Source: Fonsecaea monophora (Eukaryota > Ascomycota > Eurotiomycetes > Chaetothyriales > Herpotrichiellaceae). From it: a DNA stretch of 64,000 bases. Location: positions 180,351-244,350 of the forward strand of contig NW_019173978.1 of assembly GCF_001642475.1 (NCBI RefSeq), read 5' to 3'. Shown here piece after piece: positions 55,461-64,000 of the stretch. Position numbers and translations under genes: made by a program. The stretch's first letter is position 1; every line of letters starts with the position of its first letter. The notes under the pieces are model-generated. The model was not told the DNA's origin and did not search any database. It worked only from the letters and a program-made list of their open reading frames with translations.

Positions 55461-58400
55461 CTATACGCCCATCAACTATATTCTCGGGGGGTATCGTTAC
55501 CTCTATCTAAAGATCCACTAAGCGATAGGTTTACGCGTGACGTGGTAGATGAAAAGGGCCAGGACGAGGTGTAGAAAGGGATTGCGTTCTTCGAAGTAGT
55601 AGTAAAGGAAACTTCAAGTTGAAGGGTAAGGAAAGCGTACTACAGTCATCAAGCTAGGTTAATGTTTGTCTAGAGAGTACTATTTATACAGTATCTGTAT
55701 CTCACTACTCTCTATTTAGTCTTTTACCACACCCTTTTCTCCCTTCTCTACATTACTGAACGAATAAAAGCATCTCCCTTATTCCTTCGCTTATTATAAA
55801 CATATAGCTCGTTCAGCTTTTCTTCTGACGTAGTGTGATCGTGATGCCTAAGTAATTTATTACTTATACTCATCAAGCGTATTCTAGCGCCTTCCATAAA
55901 TAATTAGGGTAGAAGGTATAGTAGAGTACCTCGCTCCCGAAGACGTACTCTAGTATTATTTAACGATGATCGATGGCGGCCTAATAGTTTACTTAACGTA
56001 TGATAGCTAGGATATAAGGCAGAGGGTATCTTTCAGTATCATCTCTCGGATAGGACTTAGCATGAAATAATCTATAGTTTTAACATTAGTAAAATCGTTC
56101 GGCTCAGCCGCTCGTATAGGCGGATGCGAGGCGTAACTAAAATATGACCACCTCACGTAGACAGCTATTAATATAGTCGCTTTAGAAAGCGCATTTAGCG
56201 GTTAGGCTGATTCGAGAGGTATACTATCGTACACGAGAACGATATAAGGGGAGAGGAGTAGATCTAAGGGTAGCTAGATCGGAAATTCCCGTAGCTTTAT
56301 ACGAAAAGTTCTTTAATAGCCTTAAAACTGGTACATGTAAGGTAGTCTTTTAGGAGTCGGGGTGACATACGTTAACCCCTTTAATTATGCGTGATCATCA
56401 AGTGTAAAAAGACATCTCTAACGACGATCTCCTCCAATGGTTACTTTAAACTTCATTTTTACGGGCTTTATATAAAGGGGCTAGGGCTCTAAGAGGTATA
56501 CAGTACGAGGTCTCTAAAAGTACTAAAAGATACTTATAGGAACATTAACTCCCGAGATCACGCTTCTCTACTAGTCGAAAGTACCTCATACCTTAGTTTG
56601 AACCTACTTACTCTCTAGGTCCTCGACTAATTAATGCTTTCTATCCCTTTTAACTTAGCCCTATATTCCATTCTCCTAGCATTTCCAGTTTTTAAGCTAC
56701 ACTAATTGTTCGCTATACAATACTAAGTCGCTTAAGTCGAATAAAAAGGGTTCGTTTACTCGTTCCTAAATTATATAAAAGCTACTCTAGTAATTCGGAC
56801 TTAGCATAGCCTACATCCCTATAGTGCTCTTAACGGGCTCTCCGCCTCTAGTCATACGGTTCCCTTTAACTATAATAGTAACTAGTCCCTCGTAAGCGGT
56901 AGGCCTAATTTACTAAATCCACTGCTTTTTAAGGTCGTTTTCGCCGGGTAGCGTATTAACTCATAAGGCGAGAGCTATTTATATCCACCCCCGGAACCTA
57001 GGTCTAATCTCAGCGTACATTTTTAGGATTATAAACAGTCTGTCGAGCCTTCCGCCTTCTACTACGATTTCTCGGTCTTCCTATAAAAGCTTAAGTACGC
57101 GAGAGTTAAGAAGGAGTTATTAAAGTGAATAACCCGTTACATCCGATGTATTTATCTTACTTAATGGAAGTTATCGTTTTTCGATACTATAGTCGAGCTA
57201 GGAGGGGATGGCCATCGATTCGAGGTTTTAACATTTAAGTAGGCTACTCTCACGAGCCCGAACCTACACCTTCTCCCACTCTCTGATCACCCGAGATGTC
57301 CCTTCATCCCGTACCTATACGCTCTCTAAATTTTGGAGATTAGGAAGGATCTCTCGGGCTAATTAATCTAGGTGAAAAAGATCTACGAAGGTTCTCACCT
57401 TTATAAGCTAAGTAGATTTAGTCTAGGCGTCGACGCTTTCGAACGGAATGTATGTCCAGTAGGGGCTTGATGAAGGTAGTAACTGTTTATATAGGCTATA
57501 TAGTACTAGGAGATCTATAGCTACCACTTCAATTAGGAGGTAAAATATCAATTTAGGTAGTTTAAAAGGTTCTATAGTCTTACGCTAGATCTTATCTAGG
57601 AGTATGCTCAGGTCTGGGATAGGAGCATGTAACTAGTCCGATTTTCTAGTATTATATAGTACTAGAGCGGGATATACGGTTACTTCTTCCACGTGGGCGG
57701 GAATCATACTTAGTCGTAAGATTTCGGGTTCGGATGTAGACGATCGAACGCGGAGCAGCGCATTTACTAATAGTTTAATTAACTTAGCGAAGGTGCTTTT
57801 AGTTTCAAAGGCCGGAACAGGAATTTCTTTCTCCTATAGGGTATATAAATAGGGCGTGTCAGCAATAGTAGTAATGGTAGATATAGGTTGATACTCTAAA
57901 GAAGTATCTAGTTAGATAGCTTTAATACTAGGTAAAGTAAACGGAGATCTAAGTACCGCATTTCCCTAGGCTTATAGTGCATTAATATCGACGTTAATCT
58001 AGGTTTAAACTTAGCGTAAAGCCTAAGATCTAATTTCTACGGTTATGTATATAGGAAGGATCGGGTAGTGATATATTAATGGACGGAACACTAGAGCGGA
58101 TAAGGGACGTTCAACTATTCATAGCGAGAATGTATATTATTATAGCTAATGGGCCTCCTCTCCACCGTCTTTCTAGGCGCTATACCTAAGAGATCTTTAT
58201 AGACTCAGTCATAAGCTCGATAGGGCGTATATAATGTAGAATCCATCGATGCCTAATAATAATGATGAGGTGATAAGATAGCCGACCTTAAGAGACGGTA
58301 AGGCATCCATCGATAGGAGCTGGTTAATCAGGTCTTAAGGAAAGAACTATTAACGATTAGCTTAGGTCACTATTAGAATAGGGACCAGCATTAGGATATC

Positions 58401-60433
58401 AGCTCCTAATATATAGCGTCAATTATATAGTAGAGACTATGTAGCTTACCTAAAAGAGGCGACTATTTATTCCTTAGTAAGGATTAGGCTGGGTCTCGAG
58501 CGGAGCTATAACTCTCCGCATCTAAGTAAATACGATCAGGGACTAGACTCTTAACCGTTTACTAACTATCGTAGAGACTAGGGCTCTAAAGACTAGACCG
58601 AAGTCCGTGAATGAGCGCTAACCAGTTATAAGATAGTTCCGAGCGGGCGCTACTCTCTATAAATAGTTTTAACGAGGCGCACTAAGTACTAATAAGGTTA
58701 AGTCTTATCTAATTTACTAAGACATATATCAGGACCCCGGACGCTCTTTACTCCATCGTAGCCTAGAAGCTCGGGATGTCCTCTAGAAAGACTATTAGTA
58801 ACTAGCGGGTATGCCGGAAGACGTGTTAAGCGGTATGTCGAAAGCGTCTTAAAGAACTATATATGCTTTTCTTCCCATTAGAGGGAGGAGTTATTTCCGG
58901 TTTCGATCCCTAATGTTCGTCCAGGAGGGATGGACAGTCGCTTAAAAAATCATTCTTCGGTCCCTACTTTTCACTGAAATAGCTGTCCCAGAAGCGATAC
59001 TAATACTCTTGAAAGGACGCTGGAGGCTCTAGTAGCCGCATAAAAGCCGGACCTAATGCTGTAGAGAAATCCTATAACCTAAAACGTCTAATCAAGGGCT
59101 TTAATCCCCAGACGTATTTATCGCGTAGTTCAGCCTCTACCTACACCCCGGGATGCGGATCCTTATGTAGCCGTTCTAGCGGTCTTGAAAGAAACACGAC
59201 TATAATTAGTACCGCGGTATAGGTAGGAGACGTAGCGACTTATAGCTCTTCCATAGCCGTAGACTTAATATAGTCTAAATCGGTCGTTTCAGCCAAACTA
59301 CGTAGAATAGCGATACCTTACTTATTATAACTGTAAGCGAGGACAATGAGAAATTTCGGGTCGAAAGTTTAGCCGACTATACGCCTAATAGTGACCATTC
59401 TTGTGTAGATTATCTCCATCCTACTTAAGGATGTATAGATAGGAGCTTTGAATTCTACCACGAGGTCGGATCGTAGGAGGGGTGACAGCCTCCGCCGAAG
59501 GCTAAAGACCTCCTCTAGAGGGGTGAGAGGGGTGGCTAGCTCGAGGCTAATTATGGTCTTAGAGATTTTACTGACCTCTATTACACTACGTTCGCGCGCC
59601 TCGAATTGGGGGTCTAGCACTAGTTCGTATACGAGTTATTTAATGGCCTTCGATACCTCTATAGGCAGCTCTAGTAGTAGCTGAGCAGCTCCTAACGTCA
59701 AGACCCGCTTAATCTACATAAGGATGAAGGCGAACTTGAAGCTCTTTTCATTTACTGGACTAAGAGTAGACCGTAGGTAGTCCGCCGTCCATCGTACACC
59801 TAGATCATGCGGTTCGATGTGACTAAAGATCAATACGGTAAGTAACCGTCCGAAATCAGGGAGTTCGAAGTCGATAGGGACTATCCACGAATCTAGTCTC
59901 CTAGCTAGGCTACCGATACGTAGATAGGTAGTAGGCTGCATAGCTCTAAGGGTCACTACTCGGCTTACGTAACATTAATAGTAAGCGATCACTAATTCTG
60001 TAAACTAGTAAATGAAAGGATAGAATATTATAATCGGGCGGACGGCTGGGTATATATTCACCGCTCTTTTTCTAATGAGTAATAGAAATATAGGTGGCGC
60101 TAAGAGACAGGTACTCGACATGATGTGCATTTAAGGGTCCTCTTAAACGGATATTAGTTCTCTATTAGCTAAGGGTAGTGGCGTTCTAAGGGTGGAAATC
60201 AGACTAGCCAGAAAAGAGGTCCCGAATACGACACGACGACTGATCTCAACCGCGGAGAAGGGAGGTTTACTAATGAATGGCACGCCCTAAATTATAAGAA
60301 CGTGAAAGGTGTATTAGACTAGCTAGATCTATCGACTCTTAAGGCTACTTTATACTCTCCATCACTCGCGCTTTAGCTGTAATTTACACTAGTCTAAGTA
60401 TTAGAGCTAGGAATCATAATTCAGGGTTGAACG

Positions 60434-61740
60434 AAGTACACGTACATTCTGATAGGATAGAGCTATCATTAATAAATGCTAGCCAGTGATAAAGGTAGTG
60501 GCCTCGCTGATTCGGGTAACGGAAGCATTTCCCCGGTATACTTAAGACCTCCTCTACAGTAGAAGTAGACTCCCTAAGAATTAAGATCTAACATGTACTG
60601 AATTTTATATAGCGGTGTGAATAGATTCCCATCTCGCTCGTATACGATAGAGATCTTCACGACATTATACTCTTTCGTAGTCATGACCTATACTATTTAA
60701 CCGTAAACCCAGCTAAAATGGCGGATATCTAAGTAAATTTGGAGATAAACCATAGATTACTCTTCTTTTTCTCTTCGAAGGCAGAGCGTAAGAGTGTATA
60801 GTTCGCACTATAAGACGCGATCGCGAGACCGAAGTATGGTAAAGTCTAGTTCCTCGAGTCTCTTAATAGCTTTCGTAGCGAGCGTGCGCACGTAATACTC
60901 AAGAGTAGCGACTTCCCTTTAAGAAATGGGTAGTTCCAAGTCGGTCTATAATAAGTAAAATACATCGACTAGTTTAAAGCCCATTCCCTTACTATGAGGG
61001 ATGCCGTACCTCTCGGCTCGCTTATGCTAAGCCGCCTTAACTTTTAGGTAAGACGTGGAGATGGTGAGAGTATTATTCATCATTAATTTAAATTCGTAAA
61101 GTAATACGGTCTCCATCGAGTTATCTATTCGATGTTTAGCTTGATGGAGAGTAGCGACGACATTATCGAGCTACTATCTCTCCCGAGGGTAAATAGTCGG
61201 AATGTAGAAGTCCGTATAGCTAACTTGAATAAATCCGTCGTCCTTATTCATCCTCGAGACTTAATCAGAGCGGGCTCGGACGGTCGTTTAACCGCTTGGA
61301 GGCTGGCTAGAGAGGGCACCGTCCGTAGCCCTCTATAACTCCGTAGTCCCTCGAAGCTCGGTTACCGTTACGGTTAACGTAGTACGTTCCAAGCTTAAGT
61401 GAGTAAATGTATCGGGTGATTACAGTAGCTCTTTATATATCTAATCGAGAGTCATCTCACTAACTCCCGTAGTGAACGGTTTCTTACGTATCGAATCGTT
61501 AGAGTAAAGCCTTACCGATATCGAGTTATCACTAGACTACTTAAATATATAATAAGATAGGATACCGGCGTAAGAACTGGATAAAATTACTATAGTTTCT
61601 CCCGGAACTGAATATAGACCTTTAATAGGTTGGAGAGTCCAGTCCTTATTAAGGAGGCGTGGATTATCGTACTCGATACTATCGATTTCCCTTCTAAGGG
61701 AATCCTCGAGAGAGGGTCCTTTACTTACGGTACTGGACAT
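60434..61740 (-). pseudogene. Possible decayed long reading frame, unknown product
   Basis: Starting at an ATG at 61740, one minus-strand frame can be read for about 435 codons to about 60434 with roughly twenty TAA/TAG and no TGA. The composition looks protein-like, but I recognise no domain. RIP removes TGA everywhere, and the stop rate is close to chance, so the case is weak. Another stretch on the same strand in a different frame (59369 to about 60150) has similar character, including two stop-free pieces of about 80 codons. Confidence 0.22.
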
Positions 61741-62632
61741 TCTAGCTATACTACACGAGTCGGAAGATTAATAAACGAGACTGGAAGGGCTGGATTTAGT
61801 TTAAGAAAAAGAAGAAGAATATTAAGATATATTTTAGGGTAGGGAGGTTAAGTGGCTTTTCTATCCTAAAGAACGGCAGCCGCGATAGGTGAATACATTC
61901 CTCCTATACTCGTTCTCCGAGGTTAGGTCTAGAAGTCCGAGGAACCTTCCGATCGGGTGGATGGACGAGCCTAGGAGCGGTAGAAGGTGGAAGTCCAGCT
62001 GGGGCTTCTTAAATCTTCTACTTACAATTTCTATAGTTAACTTTGACCTCTTCCGCATCCGCTATATCTCCTAAACGTCTGCCTAGAATAGCGTACCTAA
62101 TCTCGCCGTACTGTAAACACCGGGATGTTTTAGGGGTAGGGTGAGGGGCTCCTTACCGAGCATCACGCAGACTCGCTGCGCATCCACGTTCAGCTAGAAG
62201 ATACGTCGCTCTAAGCGCTACCCGCGGCGTCTATACCCTAAACATTCCGATCTATAGATACTAATAAGTCCTCCTAAAGTCGAGAGCGAAGACCATCGGT
62301 CCCTTCCTTACCCTCCCTTACGTAGGGAAGAATGCACTATAGAATATAACTATAATACGATCTAATAGTATACCGGTTACTACGAATAGCTCGTATAGCG
62401 CGTTATTACGAGATACTTTATACGTGAGGTGTCCTTAGTAAACCCGAGGTAGTTTACTTAGTGATATAGTAGTAGAACGGTATAGTAGAGACGAAACTAA
62501 GAGTATAGTATACGGTACTATACGTAAAGTACTTAACCGAGAGAAACTCGATTATTTATAAACGAGGTTAACTACGAGGAGAAACTATAAAACTATTCTA
62601 ACTTATATAGAAAGGAAATCCGTTAATACTCT

Positions 62633-62718
62633 CTATAGCTCTATTTAGCCTTAGGAGTATAATAGAGTAGGTAGCTCCCTATAGCTCTATTTAGCCTTAG
62701 GAGTATAATAGAGTAGGT
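62633..62718. repeat. 40-bp direct repeat, period 46
   Basis: CTATAGCTCTATTTAGCCTT... at 62633-62672 is repeated without a difference at 62679-62718. It lies in the most heavily mutated part of the isochore, so duplication after RIP is implied (or both copies converged). Confidence 0.8.
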
Positions 62719-64000
62719 TACGTATTAGCGTACGTAGCTCCCCCGCTCTTACGTTACCGCTTTAGTATACCTTCCTCCTCGTTATCTTAAGATAGCTTCT
62801 ATTATAACCTATTCGTAATACCTCCTCCTTTCTAACCTATAGTTATTCTCGACCTACTTAAAGGTATACCTTCCCTTCTCCCTTATTATTCCCGTCTCTA
62901 TTTTTCTTATAATTAATAATGCCTCCGTAGTCTAACCGTATCTCTAAACCCGCTCTCCGCGTATCCTCTACTTAACGTCGTAAGGTAGTCGCTAATCGAA
63001 TTCGTCTATTAAGTCGGGAATTCTTTAAAATAAGTCGTTATTTAAATTATATTACTTCTAATTCTCCTTATTAGATACTTAAGGGATAGTTAATATATAG
63101 TATCTATCGTAGGAAGAATAAAAAGGTAGGGAAGTATAATAGTTATTTCTCGGTATCGGACTTCGATATTCTCTAGGATTAACGCGAGCGAATGTAGCGT
63201 AATATAGAGGAAAAAGATAAGCGTATCGGAGAGCTAATCTCCTCTCTAATGTACATTTAGCGTAAAAAGGATTAACTTTAATAATAGATAAAGCGCCTCC
63301 TTACTAAGTAAAAACGAATGTTATTAAGGGAGCTAAAGGTACTAGATGTTATCGACGCGGCGTCTACTTCGGATACTTCTTCTCGTTTTACCTTCGCCTT
63401 AGATCTCGCGCTCGAGCCCTCCCTTTAGTAAATAGTTAATTTCGGGAACTTTAACTCCTCTATTAATACTAGGTTAGGTACTATACTACTTAATTAGTAG
63501 TCTATTACGACGGCTTTCTCCGCGCCTTCGGACTATTTCTATACTCTTAATAGTATTTTTCTTTAACTTTTCGAGGTAAGTCCTAGCTATTTTCTTATAT
63601 ATTTTCTTCGTCTTTATATCCTAATCATTTAATTAGGTATATATCTTATTTATCGGTAGATTAGTTAGCTAGATAGAAATCTACGAGTTTTTCTATCTCG
63701 TATAACGGTTCGCCGGTTTCTTAATCGATATCTATAAGTTCTAGTTTAGCGTTTAGGTTATCGTATAGTTCTAGTAGTAATTTATAGAAAGTAGGATATA
63801 TTCCTAATGCTTTTAGTAGATTTAGTTTAAAAGTTACTAGTTCTAATTTTCGTTTAATACGATATAGTTCGATCTTAATATAGTCTAGTTTATCGCTTAA
63901 TCTCTTTATTTTAATGTTTTTTTATCGTATATAGACTATCCCCCCCTCTTCGAGGTCTAGTCCCTTAGATCTTTTCTTATTTTCTCTTAATGTTATTTTT

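Larger units (their letters stand above)
48780..64000. other. AT-rich, RIP-degraded isochore
   Basis: From about 48.8 kb to the end the sequence is rich in TA dinucleotides and full of TAA/TAG in all frames. No reading frame exceeds about 90 codons. CpA and TpG are depleted while CpG is kept, the signature of CpA-to-TpA RIP acting on both strands. Depletion is strongest after about 62,340, where I count only about a dozen CA or TG dinucleotides in 1.66 kb. Some stretches (54.2-55.5 kb, 59-62 kb) are milder. Apart from the relics listed separately I recognise no functional gene. It is probably heterochromatin, subtelomeric or pericentromeric. Confidence 0.9.

Noticed and set aside
48000..64000. 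CRISPR arrays, operons or ribosome-binding sites
   Set aside because: The sequence is eukaryotic (introns, fungal families); the 21-bp tandem units have no spacers and are a minisatellite.

Overview
The window comes from a filamentous ascomycete (Pezizomycotina). The genes carry many short introns (about 50-75 nt, mostly GT-AG). The families are typical of that group: CFEM-like GPI-anchored proteins, fungal bZIP with DUF3425, Zn2Cys6 activator, TRI12-type MFS, LaeA/UMTA-like methyltransferase. The last 16 kb is an AT-rich tract whose CpA/TpG dinucleotides are depleted, the mark of repeat-induced point mutation (RIP). I cannot name the species. All exon maps below were read by eye from splice sites and frame continuity.

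Layout. (1) 1-4.5 kb: a same-strand array of secreted, Ser/Thr-rich, GPI-type cell-wall proteins; the first is cut by the window edge and the other two have a CFEM-like cysteine core. (2) 4.5-6.6 kb: no supported gene. (3) 6.6-31.4 kb: an oxidative/hydrolytic cluster. It holds two tandem Baeyer-Villiger-type flavin monooxygenases, an amidase, a cytochrome P450, three short-chain dehydrogenases (SDRs), a bZIP-DUF3425 regulator, an AtuA-like (DUF1446) protein with a frameshift, a SnoaL-like protein, a LovD-like serine hydrolase/acyltransferase and a second bZIP. (4) 32.4-46.5 kb: a TRI12-type efflux pump, a relic methyltransferase exon, enolase-phosphatase E1, a SAM methyltransferase, a second amidase, an amino-acid transporter and a Zn2Cys6 regulator. 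(5) 46.5-48 kb: gene-free, with a group of perfect hairpins. (6) About 48.1-64 kb: a RIP-degraded isochore. In it I can recognise a decayed family-2 glycosyltransferase (polysaccharide synthase) and, less surely, a decayed zinc-finger protein with a 21-bp minisatellite.

How the genes may work together (inference). No polyketide synthase, NRPS, terpene synthase or prenyltransferase is present, so 6.6-46.5 kb looks more like a degradation/tailoring cluster than a complete biosynthetic one. P450 hydroxylation, SDR oxidation to a ketone, Baeyer-Villiger insertion to an ester or lactone, cleavage by the LovD-like hydrolase or amidases, and downstream AtuA/SnoaL-type steps would form a sensible ring-opening route. 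The MFS and amino-acid transporters would move substrates and products, and three local transcription factors could provide control. Four enzyme genes face a divergent partner across 550-840 bp, which suggests shared promoters.

The strongest leads are the backbone-less Baeyer-Villiger/AtuA/LovD cluster, the RIP-killed glycosyltransferase, the frameshift in the AtuA-like gene, and several splice or motif oddities.
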